A DNA stretch of 64,000 nucleotides from Laccaria trichodermophora (GCA_018417955.1 JACTVC010000021.1:124001-188000), one strand, 5' to 3'. Numbered from the stretch's first letter, positions 48,669 through 60,747 are shown. A program made the numbers and translations. Notes: generated by a model from the sequence alone, not told the origin.

Positions 48669-50097
48669 ATGTGTCTCTGGTGCTGCTGGACATCCGATGC
48701 AGCTCACGACGAATTCTATAGTTCCGCTCCTCGTCGTCGTCCTAGACGCCTAAGTGCTCCTCCACATGTGACAACGCGTACATCTATCAGTGCCACCCCA
48801 AAATCGCCAGCATCAATACCCCAAAATGGAGAGCAATATATACCCATTCCAGTCGAGCAACAGAACACTCTATATCGGGGTACGGATACAACTATCACAA
48901 CCCCCGTCGACAACACACCACCCGGAGATGAGGTTACCACGCCAACCATATCGGTACGTCCATCCATATAAATCGACTCCATCTTCACCTCTTTCTCAGA
49001 CGACGACAACGCCGACGGGGAAGGGCCCCCAATCCCACACCCGCCTCCGCCCATCCATACCCTCCTTTTTCCTCTCCCAATCGGACGTTGATCGTCCAAA
49101 CCCAACCACGACCACGACAGGCATGAAATCGATCAACCCTAAATCCTCGCGATTCTCCCTTTTCTTAGACTTCAATAATAATCGCGGCAGGCCCGACTCG
49201 ACGAAGAAAACGCTAGACGACCACGAGCCCAAATTAATAGGAGGAGCAGCAGCAGGGGCGGAAAGTCCACGCACACTTCGTCGAAAGAGACGCATCAACA
49301 TCGTCGAGCAGGCGCCCCAACAACTCAACGTCCCAACCTCAGCTCCCATCGCTATATCCTTTGATTTAGAGTTGAAGGAGAAGGAAGACGAATCGAGGAT
49401 TTCCTCCGATTCCGACCACCACAATTCAAACGCACTCCCACAAACACCACCCCCCGCTCAAACACCCACCTCATCCCCAATACGAATAGGCCACCCCACG
49501 CGACCATATTACACCGCCATACGCAAAAATATGTCTTCTCCACCCGCCTCGCCTTCTTCCTCGCCGCCTCCTTCTAGACCTACGTCGTTGATCGCCTCGG
49601 CTCCTTCAAGGCCTACGTCGCTCATATCAGCAGGAGAAGAGTCGTTCCCGCCAAGTTCGTTCCACCACCACCAGCAGAGGCCCATTTCGTTGTGTTTGGG
49701 AGGAACCGCCGCCGGGATGTTTTCGCCTTTTGTCATCGACACGAATACCATGGGTACCAACGCGGAGGAGTCTTCAGGACCCACGTCTACGTCTAAAAAC
49801 ACGCTGCCCAGACCCAAAACGACGGAGAGGGAAAGGGGGAGTATAGGATTTTCGATGAGTGGGGAGACGGAGTTACGGATGGCGTTGGCTGGCATTCAAG
49901 CTCAAACTCAAACTGAGTCTCGTGCTGGGGAGTTTAGGTACCGCGAGACGATGACGACGCCAAATGGTAGTAATAGTGGGAAGCAGGACGGGGAGAGGAG
50001 GAAGAGGGGCGGGTCGATGAGCGGTGTTGTGTTGCGCGTCAAGGCTTTTCGGAAGAGTTTGAAGGATTTGATTGGGGGGCCGAAATCTGCTGTTTGA
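48669..50097 (+). CDS. Hypothetical low-complexity protein, two exons, 461 aa
   Basis: Exons 48,669-48,953 and 49,000-50,097. The 46-nt intron has strong signals (GTACGT...TTCTCAG) and joins in phase 0. The N-terminus MCLWCCW is Cys/Trp-rich and could be lipidated (inference). The body is Ser/Pro/Thr-rich with a basic RRKRRINIVEQAPQQ block, short repeats (SRPTSLIASAPSRPTSLISA), and RTLRRK, ending in a basic amphipathic segment VVLRVKAFRKSLKDLIGG that could bind membrane or protein. No known domain was recognised. Without splicing a Met at 48,790 would give 435 aa in another first-exon frame; the spliced model is preferred because of the splice consensus and phase. Confidence 0.7.
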
Positions 50098-50340
50098 CTC
50101 AAGTTTGACTGAGGAGTTTCGGGGTTATGAAAGGAAGGAAGGAAGGAAAGGTGCTTTGTTGCCATGTACTTGGGCTTAGGCGGTTGTAATATCATATCAT
50201 TTTGTTGTTGTATTTTACTTGCATACACGCTTTCTTTGCTATAATACAATTGAATTGTTCCATAAAATGCTTTACAGTCCTGTGTCCGGTATATCGTTAA
50301 CTCAAGTACACAAAACACCCCAACTTGGTCCGCGTCAAAA

Positions 50341-51967
50341 TCACCACATATCCCATACCCTCCTCCGTTCAAAAGAATGCAACCTCCTCCCCCGCCTCCC
50401 CACACACTCGCCCAGCACGCCCCTCGCAGCCAAAGAGGGCACAGCGGACGGTTGTTTGCGGGTACACGTCTTCTTCTTGCCACCCGTAGTGGAGTTATTG
50501 GCATTCCCACCCGAGTCGGAGCCAGACCACCCGACTTGACATGGAGCTTCTCGACTCCTGTTTTTCTTGAGCGATGAGGTTGCATGTATAAATGGGGGAG
50601 GCATGACCCACCTGTTTTGTATTCGCTTAGCAAGTAGTAATTAAATAGTCAACTAGTACCAAATCGTTGTAAGTCACATCACAAAAAAAAAAATCAAGAT
50701 GACGACCAACCTTTACAGAGGCCCACTGGGCGATCACGTTCTGAATGCGCTCCTCGAGCGATCGAAGGCATGGCTCACAGCTGACTCCCTCAGCAAGCTG
50801 TGTTAAAGAGCTGCGCATCTGGTAGGTGGACAAATCTAATTATTGCCGTCAGCGATTGAGGTCCTTCAAGAAAGAGGAGGTGAAGAACAACTTCCAACAA
50901 ACCGGGTTTCGCATCATATGCGAGGTACACTATGGCCAATGCCCAAGCTCCCGTGAGTCTTTTTTGGTCATGAGAATCACAGTCCTTGGTGGGTGTGTGT
51001 GGGTTTGGAGGAAGAAGTAGGATTTCTTTCAGTGTGGTGAGACGATCAAGGTGCAGCAGAAAGAGCCGCTTCAAGTACACAGCCCCTATGCGCTCTGCAA
51101 GTTCATCCGAAAGGGTGCATATCGAATAAGAGAGTAGGTGAGAGGATGAATGTACTGCGAGGTCGTCCAAACTATGGTGCGCAGCCAGAGAGTAGAGCCC
51201 CATGGGAGAGAAGGGCGCGTGCGAGAGCAGTAGGTTGTAGAGCGGCGTTGGAGGGATTATATGCGCGCACGGCTGAATGCCATACGCGGGCATCTGGTCA
51301 ACAGCTATAACGAGGGTTTCGAATGTTGGCGAATATTGGGCTGACGAAGTGCCATAGAGCATATGTAGGATTATACTGAGTATGTTTGAGGATTCCGAAA
51401 GGGATATAACATGATTGCGAAAGTGGGGATCAGACAACGGGGAACCAAGAAGTGAGCTGAAAGCATAACTGGTTGAGTGCATGATGATCCTCGAATGCAC
51501 GTAGAAGAGAACTGCATCGGCTGTGAAAAATATGGTATCGTGGTTTTCATTGTATGCACCTGGATAAAATGCCGTCGAGACAGACACGGAGGTTCCTGAG
51601 CCATCCGAGTCATCTTGATCTGTTAATTCTCCAATAAGGTTGCCGATAGGGCGAGGTGTCTGTAAAATTGAAAACAAGTCAGAGAACGTGCATTGTTGTA
51701 CTGACTGTGGGTGTGGGCGTCTGAATGGAGCCTGGATCAACGAACGATCCATCATCCCATGGCGTAAATGTCGTCTTATCCGAGTCATCTTGATCTGTTA
51801 GTTCTCCAATAAAGTTGCCGATAGGGCGAGGTGTCTGTAAAATTGAAAACAAGTCAGAGAACGTGCATTGTTGTACTGACTGTGGGCATGGGCGTCTGAA
51901 TGGGGCTTGGATCAACGAACGATCCATCATCCCATGGCGTAAAGGTCGTCTTGTTAATCGAGTTCAT
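50341..51967 (-). CDS. BTB/POZ-domain protein with tandemly duplicated exon
   Basis: Proposed exons on the minus strand: 51,881-51,967, 51,706-51,834, 50,903-51,659, 50,711-50,835, 50,341-50,625. All phases agree, giving 460 aa. Exons 1-3 show a duplicated segment (FTPWDDGSFVDP...TPRPIGN...GELTDQDDSD). The BTB core is DTIFFTADAVLFYVHSRIIM, then ISLSESSNILSIILHMLYG, then LVIAVDQMPAYGI, with a post-BTB helical region (PMGLYSLAAHHSLDDLAVHS, YLKRLFLLHLDRLTTLKEIL). Exon 4 gives a CEPCLRSLEERIQNVIAQWA block, exon 5 a basic Ser/Lys-rich tail. This architecture is common in mushrooms, where such genes are numerous and mostly uncharacterised; BTB mediates dimerisation or Cul3 binding. The last exon and the start (51,967) are the least certain parts. 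Confidence 0.8.
51603..51952 (-). repeat. 175-bp tandem duplication spanning exon plus intron
   Basis: Units 51,603-51,777 and 51,778-51,952 are nearly identical, including the 46-nt intron (GTCAGT...TTACAG on the minus strand). The duplication keeps the reading frame. Confidence 0.92.
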
Positions 51968-52664
51968 AATAGGGTGTTTCACAGTAGCCCAACTTTGATA
52001 CCAACTTTGCGAAGTTGGAAGTCTGGGAAAGCAAATGGGATTCGAAAACTCTCCAGAAACTCCATAGAGTCTACATGGAGTTCGTAGAGTCAGGTGATTT
52101 TCGATCAAGCTATCACAAGACTTCTAGATGACGCGTCAGGGAGCATACTTACAGCTGTCACAAAGAATGACGTCGTTGCAATGGGAAATGAAAGGATGAA
52201 GACCCGTCAACGCGTCAACAGCGACAGCGCCTTGACAGACTTGACAGCGCGTTTGAAGGAAGCGGTGGTCCAGAATGCCCCCGTGTGCCTAGTTAGGTTG
52301 ACATAAGCAACGTTCTAAGGCAAACAGCAATGTTTTTTACAAGGTTTTTCTTGCAGCAACGCTTATTCGTTTTCCGTGACATACTGAGGACAACAACTAC
52401 TGCATACATTAGATGGTATGAGATATCTACATATATCTACAACACAAGGGTGGGTGTTTGTGCACACCCCAAACCCACCCCGTTGCAGCCGCCGCGCGAG
52501 CTCATCAGCACGCCGTGCCATGGTCCACATCAACACAAACAAAACCAAGTAGAAGGGGTGGTATCAGATTCAAAACAAGGGGAGGGGAGGGGGGCATACA
52601 GAATCACATACATAACACCCCCGTCGCCTGCACTCTACCCATTGGCCAATAAAGGCCCGGCACG
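51968..52664. other. Upstream region of the BTB gene
   Basis: Non-coding by my reading. It has a few short open frames without domain signal and a G-rich run at about 52,575-52,595. Confidence 0.45.
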
Positions 52665-53000
52665 ATGCGATGTGTCGATCGCGTTTGGGCATGTTGCCGT
52701 GTGTCGGATCTTCCGTGTCTGGGCATTTTCGCGCGATGTGTCGGTCGCGTACCGTCATTTGGTTGGTTGCATGTCGCGTCGCATTTGGGCGTGTTGCCGT
52801 CGCGTCTCTTGTGTCGCGTCTCTCGTGTCTGGGCATTTTCCGTGTCTGGGCATTTTCGCTCTATGCGTCGGTCGCGTACAGTCGATGTCAGTCGTTTGGT
52901 TGGTTGCATGTCGCGTCGCGTCGCGTTTGGGCACGTTGCCGTCGCATCTCTTGTGTCGCTCTCTGGTGTCTGGGCATTTTCGCGTCCATACGCGGCAAGC
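52665..53000. repeat. GC-rich degenerate tandem repeat
   Basis: GCGTTTGGGCATGTTGCCGT recurs with changes at about 52,681, 52,779 and 52,923. GTGTCTGGGCATTTTCGC-like text lies at about 52,717, 52,826, 52,842 and 52,968, and TTGGTTGGTTGCATGTCGCG at about 52,759 and 52,897. All three plus-strand and several minus-strand frames are open, so the long ORFs here are not evidence of a gene. Confidence 0.8.
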
Positions 53001-53790
53001 ACGTCGTGTGGATGACGCGTCAACGAGGCCGAGGGGAGTATCGACGAGGGAGGCTGGGCGGGAATGGGGGTCAGGACCAAAAAGATTTCGAAAGCTGTTT
53101 GGCAACTGTTGCAATGCTTTGGCTTATTTGGACATCACGTTAATCACGGTGATGGCACGTGACACTGACAGGGAAGTTCCCGAAGGTCGAAGCCAAAGGC
53201 TTCTGAGACTAAGTCATTCTTTGTGACGGCTGTATCATCCGTGTCAGGTGTGTCTGTGTGGCTTGGTTATCATGGTTGTGGGAGTATAAAAGGAAAGAGA
53301 GAAAATTTCCCAAAAAGGAAAGAGAAAAAGAGAAAAAGGAGGGATTTCCTGACTTCTTAGTACCCTTTCTATTGGTAAAAATTTCGAAAAATGACAACAA
53401 AATATATTGATTCTTCTACCACTTTTTATATTACTTCTGATGGTAAAAAATAGAACTATATAGATTTTTTTCAGCATTCCGACCCCATAAAAGAAGTCTA
53501 AAGGTCAAGAGGGATGTTTGTTATCCTTTCCTAAGTCCTTTACATTCCTTTGAACCACAAGAACTACAGGCATTTGTGCACTGATCCTTCCTAATTGTCC
53601 CTCCACATCCTTTTTTCACACTTTCAACATTTTCATGCTGCACATTTTAGACCAACATCCTTGTATAGATTTTTTTATGTTTTTGTTGGGTATCCTGTGT
53701 ATTTGCCCCAAGGTATCATTCCCATCAGAAAATGTACTTGGTCCTGCAACTGAAATATTGTCAGGTGGAAGATAAATATTATAGATCATT
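53001..53790. other. Transition to AT-rich TE region; possible LTR piece
   Basis: From 53,222 the text TGTGACGGCTGTATC and a TATAAAAGG box at 53,285-53,293 resemble the start of a fungal LTR. No matching end, target duplication or coding region was found. The rest holds no gene I can support. Confidence 0.3.
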
Positions 53791-54327
53791 CACTGTAAAC
53801 AAGGGACAATCGGGTAGCTGAGTGAAGCCTTTGACAGATTGCATGACAAACTAATCATTTTTGCACCTCTTATGTAATTAACACAGACTTATGGGAAATT
53901 TTTATATTGATGGCATGTTTGCCTATTGTGCAAAGGTGATGTCCAGATGTAAAAAAAATGTTGTTACTATTTTTAAAATGTGTCTTGAGGTACATCCACA
54001 GGACAAAAGGCTGGGAAGAATTAAAATATGTACTGTAAACATAACAAATTTCAGGAACAATTCAGTCTGTCTCTTTGGCAATAGGAAAAACTTTTATTTT
54101 TTGCAAAGCTTTGCCTAGATAACACAGTTGTGGGCAAATTTAAACAATAAGCACATTAATTGTTTTTTCTCTGTCAGCCCCCTTTGAACAATTGGCAGAC
54201 ATATGGTCACAATAAATTTTTTCCCATTGGTTTGTTGTAATTACATAACCGATGCAAAAATGATTACTTTGTCACGGAATCCATCAAGGGCTTTGCTTAA
54301 CTGCCCGATCATCCCTTGTTTAAGGTG
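53791..54327. mobile_element. 537-bp MITE with CACTG-type ends and ATT target duplication
   Basis: The ends CACTGTAAACAAGGG and, reverse-complemented, CACCTTAAACAAGGG start inverted repeats of about 100 bp at roughly 75% identity. ATT flanks both sides (53,788-53,790; 54,328-54,330). The first 11 bases (CACTGYAAACA) match the ends of the 6.77-kb foldback element. Non-coding. Confidence 0.8.
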
Positions 54328-54330
54328 ATT

Positions 54331-57009
54331 GCTTGATTTTGATAAGCAGAATGACTACTTTCCTGATATTGGGGACTGGGCAACTGATAAAGTTATCATA
54401 TGAGATGTTCGTGAAGCTGTATTTTTTTTTCAGGGTTATGAATTTGAGCTGCAACTCCTTTGCATTCAAAGTGAATCATGTTGCAAGATGTGCCACATTT
54501 GTCTGCCAGGTTGCATAGCCTGCAGATGTTCCTCAAGCTAAAATTACAATTGATAAATAATATTTTTGATTGGCACAGGAAATGATACTGTACATGGTGT
54601 GGTGGGGGAGGAAGATGTCAAAAATGTTGAATATGCAAAAAGATAAGGTAGGAAATCAGCAAAGATGTCTTATTTGGTGGATACTGATCAAGCTTCCCTT
54701 CAAAAGGCCATCATGAAAGTCAACTTTGCACATGAACTATATACCAAATCAAGGCAGCAGCTGAATACACTGCTATGATTTCCATTTTCAGAATTACTTT
54801 AGTAGCAGCTACCACCCACAGGCATGGGAACTCTGTCTGTCTGTGTGTATGTCAATGATTATTCAGTGATAAGCTAATGATCATGTTACATGACAATAGC
54901 ATATAGACCAGGGCTTTTCGTGGGTATGAGCTACCTAAACTATGTAACTGTCCTGCTGTTTATGCCTGCTTTTGTGACTTTCCATTTGTAACACTAATCA
55001 GGACTTTCAGGGGGGCCCATGGCTTAACCCTTACAAGCATAGGAACTTGATCACTTCATTACTCCCTGAGCTATCTTATTACCACACTTAGATCTCATGG
55101 CACACCATCATATGGCTGTTGCCAGCAGGCATTCTTGTGGGGAAACCCCCTAACCCTTTAAGACTAACCCCATTTGACCTTACTTCTTTCCTCAAGCAGA
55201 GACCACCCACTGTGAAGGCATCATTGGTTGATAATCAACAAAAATTAATTTTCCCCTTTCAACCAAAAATCGGTTGAAATTTAGGTTGAAAAAGATCAAC
55301 ATATTTTTTTGGTTGACCACCAACCTAAGCCTTCAACCAAAGATTTGTTGATAATCAACGTTGCAAAACAGGAAAGTTAAGGCATGAATTTGAACCTAAG
55401 GTAGGTTGAATTCCATCCTCCCCAAATCCTCCCTTGAAAACTTACCAGTTTGTATCTACAATACTATAATTTACAGCAAAATGTTTTCATGGGTAAAGAA
55501 TCTTACTGCAATGACAATGCAAATGATTATAAGTAGCCATGGGCATAAGTCTGTGTAAGTACGACAACTTAAAGTGCCATATTGGAAGTTGCTGTTAGTC
55601 ATGGGATGTTCATTTTCCCATTTCGGAAAATCTTGCCTCTCACAACACAACCATCATCTTCGTTCACCACAAGCTTTCTGAGCCCACCTCCCATGCTTCA
55701 TGTTCAAATCCATGTCTCCAAGCCACATCAGAGATGCATATACCTTTCACTTCAGGTATGTTCCTTCCCTTGTAAGTGATATGTCAAGCTGAGTTGTGTT
55801 GCACAGCACAGGCAAGAGTGATGGTACCATGAAGGTGAGTCTATTGCCCTGATACCCTCTCAGTTGCAGGATGGCCCCTCACAAAGTTCTCACAGGCTAA
55901 TGTTGGAAAATGCTGTGTAACGAAACACCCATCAAGATCTGTTGCATTGCAGACAGAAATACAGTGTAAGTCACTCCCAAAATTAACCACTGATATGTAC
56001 TTATGCACCATTGATATCAGTCAGCATTCACCACACAACGAGCTTGGGTTGAGACAGCTAACAACATGTGTAAGTTTCCTCCCTAATCACCAAGTACCTG
56101 CTAATTCACCAGTTGCCATTTAGAGCTGTTTGATCAAATGACATTGCAGTGTTCAAACATTTGGGATACACTTTCAGCTTGGGGTGCTTGGGGTGCTCAG
56201 GCAACCATTTGATGGAATGATGTCATGATATGGGAGATGCTTTCAGCTTGAGGGATTCAAACATGTCAGTAAGGCTATCTCCCTTTCATGTCCAACCTTT
56301 TCCTCACATATTATGTGTTGCAGTTGTCTCTGAAAACCCAATGACCACTTCCTTGCATCCTTCAGAAAACCAGAGGCTCTGAGTAACCAGTTGAATAAAA
56401 TCAACTGTGAGACAATCAAGGCTTACCAAGCTGAACAAGCAATGACTGTTTGAACCTGTTTTTTACACCTACTCTTGAACCAGCTGCCAGTGGTCCCTGT
56501 GGGACCACCATATGCAGCTGCTCCTTCAAGTAGATGTAAAAAGATTGAATTTTGATAATAAAATCTGGTTTCACCATCTGTCATTCCCTTTGAGAGATGC
56601 AATTGTTATTCTACTTCATTCTATGCATTTGATACCAGTGATATGTATTTTTTAAATCACCTTTCAGCTGCCTGCAGCAGAGTCACCCAAAGAATAAACT
56701 GAATAAAGATAAATTCCAGTTCCCTATCACTCTAACAACCTACAACCAATGGTAGACAATCTAGTACTCTACCATTGAGGGGTTAGAAATCAAAAGGGCC
56801 TCAAGAGTGAACCAAACACATTGAGTTCCATTGTGGATTCCACAACTCTGAAGGCGCACACATACAATCCTGTGATTCTGGGATAGTTACATAATGTTCT
56901 GCTTGGTGCCTGATGAGTCTCTTTAACAGACAAAACGTTGGTCTATGTTGCAGCCATAATTGTCCAAAGTCTCTAGAATGCCTTGCTTGTCAGCTCAGAG
57001 CTTTGCCCC
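54331..57009. other. AT-rich TE-like DNA without supported genes
   Basis: Only short frames. It includes a 133-bp hairpin element (55,227-55,359). Probably old transposon sequence. Confidence 0.5.
55227..55359. repeat. 133-bp MITE-like hairpin
   Basis: GTTGATAATCAACAAA at the left and TTTGTTGATAATCAAC at the right are inverted with one mismatch. The interior is full of GGTTGA/TCAACC words that can pair. No target duplication was assigned. Confidence 0.55.
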
Positions 57010-57594
57010 TCACCTCCTCACTAGAGTGAGTGGAACCAGCTTCCGGAATGAAAAAGCCCCAGATACTAAAGCAGCAAGCAATTCTTTCAAGGGTGGGGTG
57101 TTGCCAAGAGGTGAAGGTGTAGGAGCATCAGGACCCAGAGAGATGGAAAGGCTGGCAGTTGTAAGATGTAAAGGCTCCTGTGGGAGGGGATGAGCGAGGT
57201 GGGCGGGTTTGTCAGAGACAGAAACAGGGTGATGACTGTGGTTGTGGTTTTTGAAGAAACAGATGACAGTGTCTTTCTTGCAGCATGTTTTGCACATCTT
57301 GTTGGTACATGACCCTGCAGCAATGTGGGTGCATGGTGCCTTAACACAGTGGGGCTTGAGCAGCTTGTCAAAAGATGGCAATGGGGTGAAGGCATCCACT
57401 GGCAATGTCAGTCCAAAGGGCACAGACACAGTTGATGTTGGATTAAAGGCCAGGGAGGCAACTGTACTAGGCAGGACAAGAAGAACAGGATCAATCTGGC
57501 TGAGCCATTCAGAGCTGCCTGTAGTAAGCAACATCGCACAGCAGAGATGATGTAGGGACAGGTGGGGCAAAATGAGTTCAACTTCCAGGGGCAT
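57010..57594 (-). CDS. Cys-rich TE-associated ORF
   Basis: From the in-frame Met at 57,594 to the stop at 57,010, about 194 aa. The centre carries AAGSCTNKMCKTCCKKDTV then CFFKNHNHSHH. This Cys/His cluster (C-x4-C-x2-CC ... C ... H) looks zinc-binding. Similar clusters occur, to my memory, in ORFs of Agaricomycete DNA transposons. Flanks are hydrophobic then Pro/Ser/Leu-rich. It lies in the TE-rich region about 3.2 kb before the Tnp2-like gene on the opposite strand. It may be an exon of a larger, partly decayed gene. No enzymatic function is claimed. Confidence 0.45.
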   Translation of the reverse strand: MPLEVELILPHLSLHHLCCAMLLTTGSSEWLSQIDPVLLVLPSTVASLAFNPTSTVSVPFGLTLPVDAFTPLPSFDKLLKPHCVKAPCTHIAAGSCTNKMCKTCCKKDTVICFFKNHNHSHHPVSVSDKPAHLAHPLPQEPLHLTTASLSISLGPDAPTPSPLGNTPPLKELLAALVSGAFSFRKLVPLTLVRR

Positions 57595-57705
57595 GAGGTG
57601 GGTCACATTTGGTGGTCACATTGAACCTCATGTGACTCTACAGACTCTATGAAAATCTGAACTCCCAGACAATTTCCAGATCCCATTTATTCTGGAAGTC
57701 TGAAG

Positions 57706-58468
57706 CAAGGGGGTCCTAGGATTAAAAAAGTAGACCTGGGGTCGATTTTTTTTATTAAGCCCACTAGCTTGACCTACCTACCTACGTAATCAGGCACGTG
57801 TCCATATATGGTAAGATGATGTCATCGTCATCGTCATGATCGCTTTGTCCCTCGACTTGTGCCAGATGCCTCACAGGCCTCGCACACCCAACTTCGTAGA
57901 ACGATTTCCAATGAAATGCAATGTAGATGCTACTGGAATATAGGTGAGTGACTTGTAATTTCTGTATGGAATATATTCTTACCCATTGTGTTTCACAGCC
58001 AAGCCTCTTACATTTGGTTCTTTTTGAGGTTGGGAAGCCCAACGGCTCCAGTGTATCCGAACTTTGCAATCAGGGCATACGGTGTATCCATTAGAATCAA
58101 GCATGGGTTGCTAAACAACTTGTCAGTAACTTCTAATTGATATTTGGTGACTGTACTTCTGTAGTTGTGCCAGCTTCCATTGCTCCACTTTTAGGATGGG
58201 CTTCATTGGGGCTTCGTGATGTTAACTTGGTGGAGAAATTTTATGATTAGATAAGATTAAAGAAATATTATATAACACTTGAATATCATTGAATTCTGAC
58301 TGATCTACATGTTCTGGAGTGTATTGGCACTGCAAACCTGCAAGGTATGGCCTTCCAGGCCTGTTTTGAGATACTTTTGTAGAGGGTTCCAAAATTTTTT
58401 TTTCTGGGCCTGCGGCCGACCTACCTACCCAACCCCCGGTCAGACTTTGGAATCCTAAGACCCCCTTG
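57706..58468. mobile_element. 763-bp hAT-type MITE with perfect 8-bp target duplication
   Basis: GTCTGAAG flanks both ends (57,698-57,705; 58,469-58,476). The TIR is CAAGGGGGTCCTAGGATT against CAAGGGGGTCTTAGGATT (right end reverse-complemented). The 8-bp duplication and CAAGG end fit hAT. It carries a short open frame (57,782-58,069) without domain signal. Confidence 0.88.
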
Positions 58469-60747
58469 GTCTGAAGTTGGGCTGTTTTTTCTCAAGTTAG
58501 ACCCAAATTGATGTCAGAACCACAATTTGGACCCCAACTTTGCATCCCAACTTTGCACTCCAACTCACCTCTCAACTTTGCATTGTAGAGCTACATATGA
58601 CAAAGCCCAAACTGACCAACTTTGTCCCCAACTTCCATGCAAGTTGGGGATAAAGTTGTGATTAAAGCAAGGGTTCAAGAATTTTAAAAAAGTAGCTGAG
58701 GTTGAATTTTTTCATAAGGCCCTGTGTGCTTGACCTACCTACCTACGTAATCAGGCACATGCCTATATATGGCAATATGACATCACCATCATGATCGCTC
58801 TGAACCTCTAAGGCTTCACATACCCAATTTCATGGGGCTATCTCCAATGCAACACATTGTAGGTGGTACTAAAAAATAAGTACAATTATTTCACTTGATT
58901 TAAGCCACTGAATGTTAAATTCGATAAATTGCACTCATCACTGGATTCTGATCCCTGTGGGAAATCACTCGTTTTTGGTGCTTCTACCCTGATAACGACA
59001 TCTTGCCTCTCACCATGACCACTCCCCATCCTTCCCCATCACATCTTTGCTGCAACCAACCCCTCTAGGCAACACAACCAACACAGGACCACATCGAGTG
59101 TGGCTCCCATCTCATTCTCACCTCCAAGAGGCTACCACTATGCTTGCACGTTGTCATTTATGAAGCGCAAAACAAAACACGCCAGAATCGGAAATGGCAT
59201 GCCACAAGCCACACCTGGGAAGTTGCTGGGAAGTGGGGGGGTAGCTGAAGCACAAGAGAAGGCCTGTGCAGCAGGGGAGCTCAAGGTGAGTATGAAGATT
59301 CAACGATGCGTGCATTCACTGATTTGATTTCTGTGGGATCTAGATACCCCTGTGACATAATCCCCACACCTTGCCCTCCTCTCACGACTCAATCTTGAGC
59401 ATCATCCCCAATCTCTCGTCAGATCCCTGGACCTGGGAAGGTCAGGTTTGGAAGTTGCTGTAGGAGTACTCAGGAGTGAGAGGAAGTCCATACCAATTTC
59501 CCCATACCAATTCCCCCACTCTGTAAACTCATGTAAATGCTCCTGCCCAATATACAATATTGTTGCATAAATTCACATTGGAAAGGATGGAACAGAAGGA
59601 GATTCTTGCAGCCGATGTGATATGCTGAAGACTCCCTGGCTCCCTGAGCTGAAAGACCCTTAAATCAGGTGCAGGGATATGCCAGCTCATGGAAGTGCAC
59701 CATAAATTGAGCTGGTTGGCATCACAGGGGCTTAAATTCACTAAATTGAACTTGTTTTAAGTTAAATCCATCACACATAAGCACTTATGTTGACTTGTGT
59801 GCACTTTTCTCACTTATTTTCATTCCCTTGCAGCAAACCACATTCTGAATATCTCCCTGAAGAGTCAAAAAAGCGGTGATCATGTAGTGGCAGGTACATC
59901 AGAGGCATCCTGCAAGTTTTGTAATTTTCCCAAAATTTTGACAGCACCCAGGCCCCAAACAAAGATGCACTGTGAGGTCCATTTTGGACAAGGACGGCAT
60001 TTTTGCCCAGGGGAAAGCCGGAACTGAGAAAAAAATTGTATTTTCATGTATAATAAAAACAAGATGGTGCACTATGAGCGAAATTTCGGGAGGGGACGAA
60101 GCAGCAGGGGAGGACAAGAAGAGGGAGGAGGACACAACGTGCCAGGTCACATGGTCACGTGCGCCTTCCCCTTTCAGTTGCGATCCAGGAGATCCCGTTA
60201 AATCGGCCCACATAAGTGAGTATAGTGATTAACTTGTGCAAGACTGATACTCACCTCTTGAGTCTCACATCCAACCCTTCTACATTTTACCAAGCCGTCA
60301 CATTCTGAGTGCAATACTACCACACCACACAGGCGTCCGTTTAGAGTGTCTAATGTGTCAAAAGCATCAAGATGATTCGAGTTTTGAAATCAGGTCACAC
60401 AGCATACCCATCAGTCCCAGTGAAAACCCCGATGGTTCAGGTTGACTCAAATCAGCTCTGAGCGGGGCAATCTGACTTGATACAATCAAATCGGTTCAGA
60501 TCATTTGCATTTCCAATCATACATGAGAGAGCAGATTTTATATGTTCACATTGTATCTAAAACACCTAACTATGCATATGGGCTCCTGTGCATGTAAATT
60601 ATGTGTGCGCTATGTATGTGTTCGTGTGTTCGCGCATTTGCGTGCATGTTCGCGTTGACGTGTCGTTTCACCAAGTCAGTTCAAACTCCGACTGTTGTTT
60701 TCGATCGACGCCTCAACACACTCCCTCGTCACCACCTCTCCTTCCCT
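58469..60747. other. TE-rich stretch before the transposase gene
   Basis: Short repeats of CCAACTTTGCA (58,530-58,580) and a truncated relative of the hAT MITE (58,668-58,885) are visible. Small frames at about 59,100-59,330 and 59,800-60,230 lack recognisable domains. No gene is supported. Confidence 0.5.
58668..58885. repeat. Truncated relative of the 763-bp hAT MITE
   Basis: It starts CAAGGGTTCAAGAATT and shares CTTGACCTACCTACCTACGT and following text with 57,771 onward. The right end was not found. Confidence 0.65.

Noticed and set aside
52330..53226. 298-aa plus-strand ORF and 158-aa minus-strand ORF
   Set aside because: They cross the GC-rich minisatellite, which lacks stop codons in most frames. 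No domain and no splice support.
53222..53480. Solo LTR beginning TGTGACGG with TATA box
   Set aside because: No matching 3' end, no target duplication and no second LTR found. Kept only as a low-confidence note.
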